From Elymus sibiricus (lineage: Eukaryota; Streptophyta; Magnoliopsida; Poales; Poaceae), in NCBI GenBank assembly GCA_039707655.1, contig CM077666.1, positions 393,595,886 through 393,659,885 on the forward strand: a stretch of DNA of 64,000 nt, written 5' to 3'. A model generated the notes under the pieces. It ran no database searches. It was not told where the DNA came from and saw only the letters and a program-made list of their open reading frames with translations. This document shows, one piece after another, positions 1 to 11,369 of the stretch; the stretch's first letter is position 1; each line of letters starts with the position of its first letter. The position numbers were made by a program, and so were the translations under genes.

Positions 1-1
1 G

Positions 2-555
2 GCTTCATCGAGCAGGGACACTACATTAGATCAAGTGATGAAATGCATCAAAGATATGCAGAAAGAAATTCGTCTCCTTCATAAATGTGCTGAGGTAATG
101 AGTGATGTGTATTTCAATTTACATGGGATTGTTCATAATGTTTGCATGTAGTTTATGATTTCGATGTGTTCTTGCAGATACTAGTGGAGAAGCTGCAGAA
201 GAAAGGTCTTGTCTTCAAGCCAAAGAGGGTGTTCCGTGATGAGTCTGAGTTTGTCGAGGAAAGTGAAGAGCGGATGAAGAAGTATAATCCGAAATATTGG
301 ACAGAAGTGAATTCAACTCCTGTAAAAGAACGTACGGAGGAGAAGGTGGAGGCATCCTTCACCACTGGGAAGGGTATGGAGTTCGCGGATGACAAAGGCG
401 TGTATCACAATACACCCGGTACAGGTGATGAAACCGACCCCTTCATTATTGAGGACAATGGTAATTCACCCGTCCCATCAATAGCAACGTTAGACACAAA
501 AGATTTTCCATCTGTTACTTCGCATACCAAGGAAAAAACCATCGGAAAGATATGA
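2..555 (+). CDS. Fragment of an unrecognised spliced gene
   Basis: Two exons can be read in one phase. Positions 2-94 encode a stretch starting ASSSRDTTLDQVMKCIKDMQ, a donor GT follows at 95, an acceptor TTCTTGCAG ends at 177, and the second exon continues from 178 with ILVEKLQKKGLVFKPKRVF. The product is charged and acidic towards its C terminus, with no domain I recognise. From about 509 to the stop at 555 the frame reads through the antisense of the neighbouring FAR1-like gene, so the last 15 or so codons are probably not original sequence and the true 3' part is missing. The 5' part lies outside the window. It may be a host gene fragment or cargo of a Mutator-like element. The splice signals are seen; any function is unknown. 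Confidence 0.4.
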
Positions 556-2204
556 AGCTGCCCAAAGTCTCCTCTTCCTATACATCCTGTTAAGCCACTC
601 TTCAGTTTTATCCGTCTTCCATTTATCGACGAAAGCGGTCCATCTCTGCTCAAAGTTGGCTTGAGAGGTGGCATAGTACAGGAGCGATCTGAACTCATCC
701 AGTGACTTGTAATGTAGGTGCCTCTGCATATTTTTCTCAATATGCCAGGAACAAAGACGATGGAACACATCCGAAAGGACAGTCCGAATCGCTCGGATCA
801 TTGCAGTGTCACCGTCTGTGATTATTGACTTTGGCTTCACCTGACAGTTTGCCCTCATAAATGTCTGCAGCAGCCACACGTATGTCCCTTCGGTCTCGTC
901 AGAAACAATGGCACAACCAAACACTGTGGTGCAACGGTGGTTATTAACTCTGACAAAGGGGATGAACGGCATACCATATCTGTTCATCTTATATGTGCTG
1001 TCAAACACGACCACATCTCCGTAGTCCTGATAGTCCCTCCGTGACTGTGCATCGCACCAGAACATACTCTTCAGTCGCCCTTCCTTATCAAGCACATACT
1101 CAAAAAAAAACTCAGGGTCCTTCTCCTTTCTGCTCCTCATAATGCCAACTGCCGTCTCAGCATCACCCTTTGCAATGAGCTTCATTTTCTGTCTGCAGCA
1201 CAGATTGTAAATGTCCCGCCTGATAAGCCCGCACTTATCGTACGAACCGTATCTGCTGATGAAGTTGTCCATTATTATATGCTTTCTTATCCCAGCCGCT
1301 TCCAGCGCCAATATCTCTGCCCTCGTGCCATCTCCAATCCGTCTGTGTGACCACAAAAAACAAACCTCGTCGGGGCGAGCCATCGCGTGGTTGTGATCAT
1401 CCACGAATGACGCGACGAACCAAACGCCACGTTCTCTGTCCAGCTTCACCACCATCTGTGCACCGCAATCGCAACGAGTCTTGGGTCTAAGCCTGCGCTT
1501 GCGGCCCTCCATGGTAATGAATTTGCTCTGCCTTCTCCCTGCCCTGGAGCAAAGAAACCGCCGGTACCGTATAATTCCTGAACCACCTTTCTCTCGTTTC
1601 ACCTTCTGTTTCCTGATGCTAAACCCATGCTCTTTGGCGTGCTTGTTGTAGAATATGTATGCATCCCCTTGCGACCGAAATGTCATAGCCATGACCTTCC
1701 AATGTGTCTCCAGCATCTGCGGCTGCCTTCGAGCCTCCTCAATGTCCATCTCTGCCTCATCGTGATCACCGCTAGGACCATCTGACTCCTCCTACAAAAT
1801 TACATATGAAACTATATCAGTTACTATCATTTATTTCATACTATTGCGCGATGTACAATATGTATGAACGAACCTGGCTCAAGTTATCTGCGATTGATTC
1901 CTGGAAACTATTTTGCACATTGTCAACAGCCACATCTTCCTGCAAATTAATAAACATAGACAAATAGTTAGTCTTGCCATACTTTGCAAATTCTGAAATC
2001 AAAATATACGCCACTTACGTTTTCACTATTCGCGCCATGTTCATTATTATCAAAATCCTCCGGAAGTAAGATATCATATGACGAGCACGAATCGTTGTCG
2101 CTGCTGTCATCATCTTCGTCTCCTTCGTTAATACTATCGTTAACGGTCTGAGTCACCTTATCAGTATCATTCTCATCCCCCGTGAATGCGGTTTCTTCCT
2201 CCAT
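490..2204 (-). pseudogene. FAR1/FRS-like (MULE-derived) gene, C-terminally truncated
   Basis: Three exons join in phase: 2204-2019 (ATG, acidic serine/aspartate-rich N terminus), 1939-1874 and 1791-490. Exon 3 carries the FAR1 DNA-binding region (FRSQGDAYIFYNKHAKEHGF, then a CDCGAQM and DDHNH zinc-ligand pattern) and the first part of the MULE transposase core (VVVFDSTYKMNRYGMPF, then ITDGDTAMIRAI and CSWHIEKN). FAR1/FRS proteins are light-signalling transcription factors domesticated from Mutator-like transposases. The normal protein continues past the GFFLGMRSN motif and ends in a SWIM zinc finger. Here homology stops at about position 508 and the frame closes six codons later in foreign sequence, so the end of the core and the SWIM finger are gone. 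An upstream in-frame ATG at 2225 is an alternative start. It could be a decayed MULE transposase rather than a host FRS gene. Confidence 0.8.
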
Positions 2205-2645
2205 GTCAACACACCTAACTCGCAAAACTGCACAACATTGATCATTTATCTTGTGTTAAAATTCGTACAGTGGATCATGCCCAAGAATAAATTGCAACAC
2301 TAATACGATTTCAAATAATTCTTTACAATAACTACATGAACTAAATCACTTCCATCCATCATGCTAGGTTTAGATGCCAAACCTTGGGCCGCGGTGTAGA
2401 CATCGCCGGTCTAGGTCGACGGGCCTTCAGGCAGGGGGCCTCCGGCTTGATTGTAGCCGGCGGCGACGTGGAAGACGACGAAGCCGCGGGATTTTTGGCC
2501 GGATCCGCGGCGGGGGACGACGGCGGTCAGTCGCGAGGGAGGCGGCGTCGGACGTCGGGCCGTTCACGTCCGCGGCGTCAGACGAGGAAGGTGAGATGCG
2601 GCGTCCGACGGGGTTGGGAGCGGCGTCGGAGGAACGGGAGGAGCA

Positions 2646-2750
2646 TGATCGCCGGGCGGCGTCGGACGGGGTTGGGAGCGTGATCGCCGGGCGGCGTCGG
2701 ACGGGGTTGGGAGCGTGATCGCCGGGCGGCGTCGGACGGGGTTGGGAGCG
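2646..2750. repeat. Three exact copies of a 35-bp GC-rich tandem unit
   Basis: A 35-bp unit beginning TGATCGCCGGGCGGCGTCGG occurs at 2646-2680, 2681-2715 and 2716-2750 with no difference between copies. Partial copies flank it near 2600 and 2774, separated by a GCGTCGGAGGAACGGGAGGA spacer that is itself present twice. The array lies just upstream of the MATH-BTB remnant. All frames here stay open simply because of high GC content, so I call no gene. Confidence 0.9.
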
Positions 2751-2854
2751 GCGTCGGAGGAACGGGAGGAGCGTGATCGCCGGGCGGTCGCGAAGATCGT
2801 GCAAGTTTTTCCCCGTACGCGGGCGGCAGCGGCAGATCGTGTTTTTTTTTTTGC

Positions 2855-3737
2855 ATGCACGCGGGTATACGTATGGCGGCCTCTAGTGTACAATACGAGG
2901 TGAGGGCGTCCTTTCAGCTCAGCCTGGTGGACGTGGCCGGATGCTCGCCGCCGCATACGATGACTGGGACACACGGTTACGATTCCGGCAGTAACTTCTT
3001 CTCCGGCTTCCTCGAGTTCATGGGAAGGAGCGAGCTGGAGGCGTCGCCTTACCTCCGCGACGACCGCCTCACCATTGAGTGTGTCATCACCATTGCCGAG
3101 GACGAGAAGCCGTTTAAGGTGCCGCTGTCCGACATCACGGAGCATCTCGGGGAGCTGTTGCGCCGGAAAGAGGGCGCCGACGTGGTTTTCGAGGTCCAGG
3201 GGGAAGCTTTTCCGGCCCACAAAGGTGGTGCTTGCGATGCTATCGCCGGTCTTCAGAGCGGAGCTGTATGGCGCGAAGAGAGAAAAGGACACGAGCCATA
3301 TTACCATTGCTGACATGCAGCCTGCTGTCTTTGAGGGCCTGCTCCATTTTATATACACCGATTCACTGCCCGCCATGAATGATCTTGGCCATGATGACTA
3401 CCACGAGACTATCAGGCATTTGCTTGCCGCGGCGGATCGGTATGCCATGGAGAAGCTCAAGATTATATGTGAAAGCATCCTCTGTGAAAACATTGATGCC
3501 AAGACCGTGGTGACTACATTCGCTTTGGCTTATCAGCATCACTGTGGCAGGTTGAATGATGCCTGTATTCAATTTATTGCCTCTTTGAGTACAATGGAAA
3601 CCAACGACATGATGGCAAGCCAAGGGTATGCTGATCTCAAAGCAAAATGTCCTTTTGCTTTAGTTGAACTGTTGCAGAAGACAAGCAGGCTCGTCGAATC
3701 AAAGTCTTCAGCTCATTTTGGTAGTCTAGTCACATAA
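2855..3737 (+). pseudogene. MATH-BTB (MBTB) protein pseudogene
   Basis: The frame from 2855 reads the C-terminal half of a MATH domain (VRASFQLSLVDVAG and LRDDRLTIECVITI) and the start of a BTB/POZ domain (GADVVFEVQGEAFPAHK). At 3221-3224 a one-base excess in the run AAAGG shifts the frame. The BTB continues in the next frame (VVLAMLSPVFRAELYG, then AVFEGLLHFIYTD) and runs through a BACK-like tail to the stop at 3737. MATH-BTB proteins are substrate adaptors of CUL3 ubiquitin ligases and form a large, fast-evolving family in grasses. The N-terminal half of MATH is absent and the region upstream is a GC-rich tandem repeat. Truncation plus frameshift make this a non-functional copy unless the extra base is a sequence error, which would still leave the MATH domain incomplete. 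Confidence 0.85.
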
Positions 3738-3779
3738 ATAGTACTCCTGCTAGCTTTTTTGCATGGTAATACGTGTCTC

Positions 3780-4440
3780 ATTCATATCATAAAGATCAAA
3801 GTACAAGTCATGTAAGGACCGACATGACAAAACTGAAAAGATAACAGAACATCTCTGAGTTTGACACCAACGCCCGTCACCTGCCTTCGGCACCACCACA
3901 GCAGCCACCAAAGAAAAGAATGACGGATCACCTCCTCACCCGAGCTCGATGCGGCTCCATCGCTGATATGCAGCTTTGCGGACCTCCAAGGTGGCTCACC
4001 AAAAGTGAAGCCCTTTCCGTTGAACGAATCAGACCGGGGCAACACCCCGGACACGCCATCGAACTCCAAATCTGGCACCCCACCACGACTAAGACGCCGA
4101 AGGAGGAAACCATACCTGTCATCCACGAACCACGAACCCAGCACACGTTCCGTCTTCCAGATGTCGTCGATGCAGACCACAATCTGCATCCGCTCCTGGA
4201 CTACCTCCCAAGCTCCGCGTCGACGCTGGAGCAAACGCCGTCGCAACGACGGAGCCCGAGGACACAGGTCCACCACGAGGATGCCGCCGCCGCCACGCCA
4301 TCCTTGCTTGAACAGACTGGTTTTCAAATCCATCCCCAACCATAGGGCCGATGGCCTCGTCAGGGAAGGATCTGAAGCTTTATTCAGCGCCATCATCGTC
4401 GCCGCCGAAACCAAGACGATGAACAGCCTAAAAACCTAGA
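3780..4440. other. GC-rich interspersed-repeat-like segment, unclassified
   Basis: The block is open in several frames on both strands, but no frame shows a domain I recognise. It resembles dispersed repeat remnants common in Triticeae intergenic DNA, a judgement based on general composition and not on a match. From 4441 to 5078 there is only AT-rich sequence with the 46-bp repeat described next and the probable 3' UTR of the SDE5-like gene. Confidence 0.3.
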
Positions 4441-4690
4441 CTACGAGAGAGTAAAAACGATTCCTGCTAGCTTGTTACTACTTCTCTACTGTGTTTTTGT
4501 TCGTCAGAAAATTATATCAGGATGTCTACTGCACCAACGATTTCCTTTTGTCAAGATGCTTTATAATTAGCCAAATCTGTTTGACACAAGCGTATAATGT
4601 TATCTCCTGTGGTGAACATGGTAGAAAAGGCCATGTACCAATTAGTGTATGGTAGGTGCGGCTCTTTGGTCATTATTACTAAGAGGAGCC

Positions 4691-4818
4691 TGTTCAAAGG
4701 AATCTGTTAACATGTCACTACTGCACTAGAACAATCCCATGACGGGGGGGTGCTGGCAAACAGAGGATGCATTGTTCAAAGGAATCTGTTAACATGTCAC
4801 TACTGCACTAGAACAATC
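4691..4818. repeat. 46-bp exact direct repeat, 82 bp apart
   Basis: The 46-bp segment beginning TGTTCAAAGGAATCTGTTAA is present at 4691-4736 and again at 4773-4818 without differences. The spacer contains a G7 run. It lies just beyond the 3' end of the SDE5-like gene and looks like a recent local duplication. Confidence 0.9.
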
Positions 4819-5078
4819 AAATGCAGAAAGCGTTAGAAGATCGTTTCAAGAGTTAAGACTGCTGCTAAATCATCTCAGCCAAATCGTAATGTTTAGGCCG
4901 GCCGGAAATATCTGCTGTGTTTGAACAAAAAGGAATATTGCAACGCACTCCCCATCCTCCATATCCCAAATTGAACAGAAAGCGCCTAGATTCAGAACGG
5001 CACCAAATGATAAAACTAGCATCTAAGAACATATTCTGTCAGCTTTGTGTCGGACAACCTTTGTACACCAAGCTATAC

Positions 5079-8000
5079 TCACTGGTCTTTCACTTGATTA
5101 ATTGGGATGAGAATGGTCCCAGGATTGACCACATCTTCGGTCCACTGGACTGATTTTTTCTCCAGAAACTTCTCAACCTGCGATCATTCAAGTTTATTAA
5201 GTTATATATAAGACTATCTACATGCAAAATCAGCTATTCAAATGTAACCTGCGATTTGCAAATTGTTTGACATGACCCACCAGAATGAATTGTCTATCAG
5301 ATTTTACAAAGCTCATTCATAACAAAAACAAATAACGTATTCACAAGGATTGGCCAAACAAATGTTCCAATAAAGCAGGCATGGAAAGTGAATCATGGAG
5401 AGTGCACACACAGACTTCAGGCAGACTTCTATTCAATCTCGCTGAAGGCACCACAAAGGATAAGACAGAATATCGCAACCCAGGGGGGAAAAGAAACAAA
5501 GATAAGAATTAAGCAGGGTTCCTTAAATCACAAGCATACACCAGCATGTTTCTGAGAATTTTCTATTCAATAATAACTAATGTACAACATCTGCACATTT
5601 AACTGAATACAAATAATATTTCAAGTTCCCCCGTGTTAAACTCGGATTATTCTTATAACTTTATATGACATAATTTTGCAAAATCTGGTCATTGGCTTGA
5701 TTAATGAGCTTGCAAGGAAACACAATTGGAGAAATTGGAAAAACAATATGGCCCCAAAATGAAATTAAGCAATCATCTGAAGCATTGTATATTACAGTAA
5801 AACACCTAGATTTTAGTATATTTTTACTATTTGTACTTTGGATAAAACAAAAGTAGTTCATTGCAGGGATTTATTTCTGGATCATGCATGCAGCTAAGGA
5901 GCAGCTAGTGTAAATTCTGAATTAAAACTCAGTTAGCCGGTTATTTTAAAAATCACACCTTCCTTCTTCTTTGCCCCATCTTGAAAGTGCCATCATCAAC
6001 ACCAATAATAACTCTCAAATTCTCAAAAGCTGCAAAATCAGGTAAATCAAATTATTCCTATCAAAAGAAGTCGGAAACTCGAAGGGTCATATACCGATTT
6101 CATTACATGGGATGTTAGCCAACTGCCTAAGATGAAGTCTCAGAAGATTTGCTACATTTGCTGCATCTTGTGAGCGCAGATCAAGACATAACTCATTTTT
6201 GGACTCTTGTCTGCAGCAAGACCAAAAGGTTGATTCTGTCAATTCGGACTCACATATTTCATCATCGCAAATTCACACTACAGAAATATAATCCAATAAC
6301 TTTCAGCCCATATGAGAAAAGAAATGCACTTACTTGGACTTGGTGATCTCACCAGCAGATTTTTCATCAGATAATCCAGCAGATTTTTCATCAGATAATC
6401 GAGCCATCCTATAATAGTTCTTTCCCTTGAAAGCCCACAGAAAAGTGATTTAGTACATAAAGCTTGAAACACTTTCATCAAATTTTGTTAATTCCTCGAG
6501 TAGCTCAGCAATAATTATCCCTTGCCCAAAAAGACAAGAACACTTACTTCTGTAAGGAGATACTCGGCTTCTTTCTTGTTACCCTCCCTAAAAGCATCAA
6601 CAGCCTGTAATTTTCAGAATAATATCTTCAGTATAGATGAAAAACCAACAACTATATGCACAAAATAAAAAAATAAAGTAAATCATCATCATGGAGACAC
6701 CCCTGACCTTCTCATAGTACTGCTTCATCATATCCCAGTGCTGCTTTGCAGCCTTACGATAGTTCTGGTAATCATCCTCATCACGCACAACTGGTTCTAC
6801 ATGTACCCAAAATACATAAATGATAGTGATGAACATCATAAATGGTTCATAGCATGAAACAAGAATCAGAGACCAGCTGACTTAGAGAGGCGTCATGTTC
6901 ACAGTTTTTAACAATTACTTTCAAAATGATGTTCATGAAGCATACAGCACAAACAAAATCATTTGCTGACTATATATGTCTGACCATATTTCAGCCCGAA
7001 AAAGCCATATGACAACTTTGGAGTTGTCCTTTAATTATGTCAAATCGAATACATCTGGTAACATCAGTATCAAGCTGCAAAGGTTTTGTAACCTTAACAG
7101 TAACTGGTTCCCTGGAATCGTTGTAATATGTTACTGAAGTATAGAATAAGCAAAAAATTCATATACACATGTCATTCCGAAGTCCAAGAATATATCAACT
7201 ATTTCAATAACAGGTAGCAAGGAGTAATTGTAGCTTTTCCATCATGCATTGCCGAAGGAGTACGTGTGAACAAAATCCTAACGCATACATTCAGTACAAA
7301 GATGTGAATGAAAGTAGCATTATGGCCAAGAGCTCAGCATTACTGATGGCTTTAATTTATGCATAGGATACAGAGAGCATAATATTTTATTACTTTTACA
7401 TTGCTGAACAGAGCTCTTTAGCATAGTGAGCTGAACTTTTAATGCATGATAGTTGGTTTATCTGTCAGCTTGAGATATCTAGAGCTTTGCGTCAACAGTA
7501 AATATTGTTACATGATTAACTAACAATGTTGATGCAATTTTTTGCCAAGTCTTTTCCTCAAAAAGTACATAATTTAACCAAAATTTACAAAAAAAAAAAG
7601 GAAGTCCAAGCATAAACAATATACCTTTGCTGCCTAGGATAATTTTCACCGGAAGATCCGTAGAGGGTGGTGAAATGTCCTCAAGAGGTTTTACGACTGG
7701 TTTCTGATCTGGAACTCTCCTTCGATTTGCGCCCAATTCATACCGCCTTACTTTTGGTTCCTCCTCAGATCTTTCAGGTGCAGTGAATATTGATTCTAGT
7801 AACTCTCCAGGGGTAATCTGTGGTCTTGGGTTATGTCACCATCCACGCAAAGAGAAATGACGGATGAAGCAAAATGTCACATTCATGATGGAATAAAAAG
7901 GAATAAACCAGTAACAAAGAGAGGAAAGAACAAACCTAGATGTGGATTGGGATCCTAGGCAGCTCCCCATGGAAAAAAGAGGATTCTACCGCCGTGTCCT

Positions 8001-9458
8001 GCAAAAGAAATATATTTGGGCTAAATATCAATCAAATCCTTAGAACATGTTTAACAAATGAAAGTGCATCCTTGTATGCTAGAACATAATTATTTGTCAA
8101 AATATCCAGCCTACAGAGGGAACCTTCGCATGCACTAGCATTGGAATGGACCACAAAGTGATAGTATCCAGGTCACTCGACTCAACAAGTCAAACTGGGT
8201 AAGAACTTCAATCTTACAACTCAACGAAAATGCATCAAAACAAGAAAATGATCAAATGATACGGTAAAAGGGAACAACTAAAGCCAGTTTCCAAAATTTC
8301 AGTAGGTACTGACACAGCAATTCATAACAAACAAGCAGTCCGTCAGAAGATTTCAGCTGAACAGCACAGAGAATTAACAAGCACTACAGAAAGAAAGCTC
8401 AATACAAAAACTATGAAGTTCAAACAAAACCATATGGGAGATGTCAAATCAGTAAGAAGGGGAGGGGGGCAAACAAGCTTACTTGTACTGCAATATGCTC
8501 ATTCTCTGGCCTTTTGCCTAGATCTTTTGTAGAAAATGACATTAATTCCTCCATGCTCTGCATAAAATAGCACAGTCAATACCATGCCAAAAAACAAACG
8601 GTATAAGAAGCTGCCTACCATAAAGCCAGAAATCTAAACCCTTCTGCCACATTAATGACAATCGGGACCAAACAGAAAGTGCATAATCTTGACAGCAACG
8701 ATCTATCATTACCTTCTTCATGTCGTACCCACAGCTGCCTGCAAAAACAATTCAGCAGTTATAGCACATGAAAAATGTGGCTTCAAACAACACTTTTTGG
8801 ATAAAATGACTTTGCATTGCACGAAAAGTTTACCTAGAACATCACGGATCACTTCCATGTTGAGCTTAAATCCTTCTCCAAGCATAGAAAATAGGAATTC
8901 CTCAACATCTCTGTTATTCAAAGTCTCTCTCTTTGGTGCAGAATCAGATTCATCCGTTTTCAAATCATCTCGCATGTACTCTGGCAGTTCAACCTTTATA
9001 GGTTTTCCTTTTCCTGGTGCTGTATTGGCAGGAGCTGTAGTAGCTCGGGCAGATCCTTTTCCTAACATGCTGGATACAGTGCCAAATGAAACACTAGACT
9101 TCTGTGACTTCTCACGTGTTCTTGTTTGGCTTGAATTCTCCACAGAGCTTTCTTCAGCTGCTTTCCCGACACAGGAAAGATTTCTTGTTTGGTTTGAGTT
9201 GTCCATAGAATTTTCCTCAACTGCCTTACCAAACTGGGGAAGATTGGTCTCAACGCTTGAGTCAACTTCATTACTCTGGGGCATCGAAAGTTGAAGGTCA
9301 GTCAAGAAATCCCCAGCTTTGTTGACATCGCCGTTTGCTCTGCAGTATGCATTGGCTATATCTTCAAGCGAAAAGGCACAACTGAAAGCATCAAGCAATG
9401 CATTAAGCGCCCTTGTCTCTTCATCACTGGTTGAAGCCACTGAACTGGAAAGATCCAT
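5079..9458 (-). CDS. SDE5-like: SDE5-like protein (UBA/CUE, DUF1771, Smr-like), 11 coding exons
   Basis: Coding exons in phase with GT-AG introns: 9458-8834, 8738-8713, 8557-8483, 7998-7936, 7817-7625, 6796-6708, 6604-6548, 6425-6334, 6210-6095, 6029-5959 and 5177-5079 (502 codons in all). In order: a CUE/UBA-like helix region (residues about 14-52), a second UBA-like region ending VIRDVLGSCGYDMKK, a DUF1771 segment (YQNYRKAAKQHWDMMKQYYE, about 337-356) and an Smr-like C terminus (LCLDLRSQDAANVANLLRL). Arabidopsis SDE5 has this architecture; it acts with SGS3 and RDR6 in trans-acting siRNA production and transgene silencing. Oddity: exon 4 is open in only one frame and its last codon is TAG abutting the donor, giving a stop at codon 263 if the exon is included. 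Exon 4 is 63 nt, so skipping it keeps the frame. Exon 8 holds an in-frame 24-bp tandem duplication (LSDEKSAG twice). A 5' UTR acceptor lies just before 9471. Confidence 0.85.
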
Positions 9459-9507
9459 GGTGAGGACCCTCCTGAAAGAAGAACCAAGTAAAATATATTT
9501 GAGCCTG

Positions 9508-10790
9508 CTCAACAGAAGAATATGAAGAGTGTATTTCAAATGAACAGGAGAAACATGAACTCCAGTGTACATATTTATCAATACATGAAACTGTAGAAGT
9601 TCAAAAAAATGGTAAAACTTCAAAAATCATAACACAGTGCCAATTCAAATGCACTGTGTGATTCATCTTAGATACTACTTACAAACCATGCAACAGAACA
9701 TAACAATGGTCAGTTGAGTCTGAGACGCTGTGTTATTTTCGTACTTGGTTATCTCTGTAACCAATGAAGTAATGATGCTAGTAATGTTCCTTACAACTAT
9801 AGACGACGGATCGAAGCCAGAACAAAAACCACCAAAATAAATGGTGAATCAGGGTTGCCTGGATAAAACAACAAACAGCTTGCAAGTGCAAACCACAACC
9901 CCGTTGCAGATTATATACAGAAATGGGGCGAAGAAACTTACTAGCATCTCAACAAAAGAATATCAAGAGTGCTTTTCAAATGAACAGGAGAAACATGAAC
10001 TGTAGTGCGCATATTTATCAATACAAGAAACAGTAGAACTTTCAAAACAAATGGTAAAACTTCGAAAATACATTGCGCAGTGCCAATTCAAATGCACTGT
10101 GTGATTCATCTTAGATGCTACTTACAAAACCATGCAATAGAACATAGCAATGGTCAGTTGAGTCTGAGATGCTGTGTTGTTTTCTTATTAGGTTATCTCT
10201 GTAATTAATGAAGTACAGATCGTCCTTATGGCAGGTAATAGTAAAGTTAATGATATCAAATAGAATGAACCACTAACCGTAATATGTTTGGTGCATGATC
10301 ATGATATTGGTACAAAACGTGTGTGATAGACTGAAAGAGAATGAACTTTATTGCCCTATAAGAATCTCACAATCTCAGCACAGAAACAACATGAAGGTTC
10401 ACAACAATAACATGATGACACGCATTTGATGATACAATATTTTTCAGAAACCGAACATTCTTCAGGCGCTTAATGGAAGTCATAATCCACAGGGATATAT
10501 CCTACCGGAAGGGGAACAGAGAGAAGCGTTACCACCCGGGCTCCTGGAGCTAGCAACAGAAATACCGGCACAAATCAAAACGAATCCAAGCAACAAACTA
10601 AAACCACCATTGCTACCGCGCAATGCCAGTCCTTAGAACCATAGAGGACGGGTCAAAACCACAACAAAACCAACCAAAATAAATGGCGAATCAGGGTTGC
10701 CTGGATAAAACAACAAACAGCTTGCAAGCGCAAACCACAAGCCCGTTGCAGATTATATGCAGAAATGGGGCAAACAAACTTCCACAAATG
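9508..10790. repeat. Diverged internal duplication within the 5' UTR intron
   Basis: Segment 9508-9775 closely matches 9948-10215; for example TGCCAATTCAAATGCACTGT occurs in both. Segment 9820-9940 matches 10662-10781 through AATCAGGGTTGCCTGGATAA and its flanks. The order is the same in both copies, so one unit of about 430 bp was duplicated and the second copy then gained roughly 400 bp at 10216-10650, or the first copy lost it. By eye the copies differ at roughly one site in ten. Confidence 0.8.
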
Positions 10791-10927
10791 GTGAAGGACG
10801 GCTGTGGAATCAGCAATCAGGCGCACACGAGGGCAAGAGAACACCCCGCAAGAGAGAGCCGAACTAATCAATCATCTCGATACGAGGCGGAGATGTCGAA
10901 TCGGACAACCTATTCCCCACCACTCCG

Positions 10928-10958
10928 CCCCCCCCCCCCCCCCCCCCCCCAAAAAAAA
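10928..10958. repeat. C23-A8 homopolymer tract
   Basis: Twenty-three consecutive C are followed by eight A. The run lies in the presumed leader or intron of the SDE5-like gene. Such runs are unstable and error-prone in sequencing, so the length should be treated as approximate. Confidence 0.9.
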
Positions 10959-11369
10959 CGAAGTAAACGAGAGCCAGGAGGACCAAATCGAAGCAGAAAC
11001 CAACGGCATTGCGGAAAATCGGCCTAGGTCTCGAGGAACATGCTCCGAGGATCTCGTGGAGACGGAAATTTCTACAAGGACACCTGCCCCGCACCCATCA
11101 GTTTGAGAAAAAAAAAAACACCAAACACCCGAAATGACGGACCTAACCGCCGCGGACGAGCACAGGAAAGGGAACCGAGCGCACAATCGAACTGAAATCG
11201 AAGATCACACGACGCGGCGCGCACCGTCGCGAACAACCAAACCAACCCTAACTCGATCGGGAACGGAAGCATCAACCCTACCGAACAGACGAACAGCCCC
11301 CGAGGGGAAGGCGAAGAACCGGATGCAGGGACGAGCGCGGAAGCAGGAGAGCGTCAGGGCGGGCGCATG

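Noticed and set aside
2374..2860. Several overlapping long frames on both strands in GC-rich DNA
   Set aside because: All encode Arg/Pro/Gly-rich low-complexity text over a tandem repeat; they are open because the GC content is very high, not because they code.
3782..4440. A 210-codon minus-strand frame and plus-strand frames of 140 codons
   Set aside because: No recognisable domain, frames overlap on both strands and the sequence resembles dispersed repeat DNA.
7080..7130. A possible micro-exon in the SDE5-like intron near 7100
   Set aside because: Exon 5 joins exon 6 in phase directly (GAA at the junction), and inserting the candidate would break the frame.
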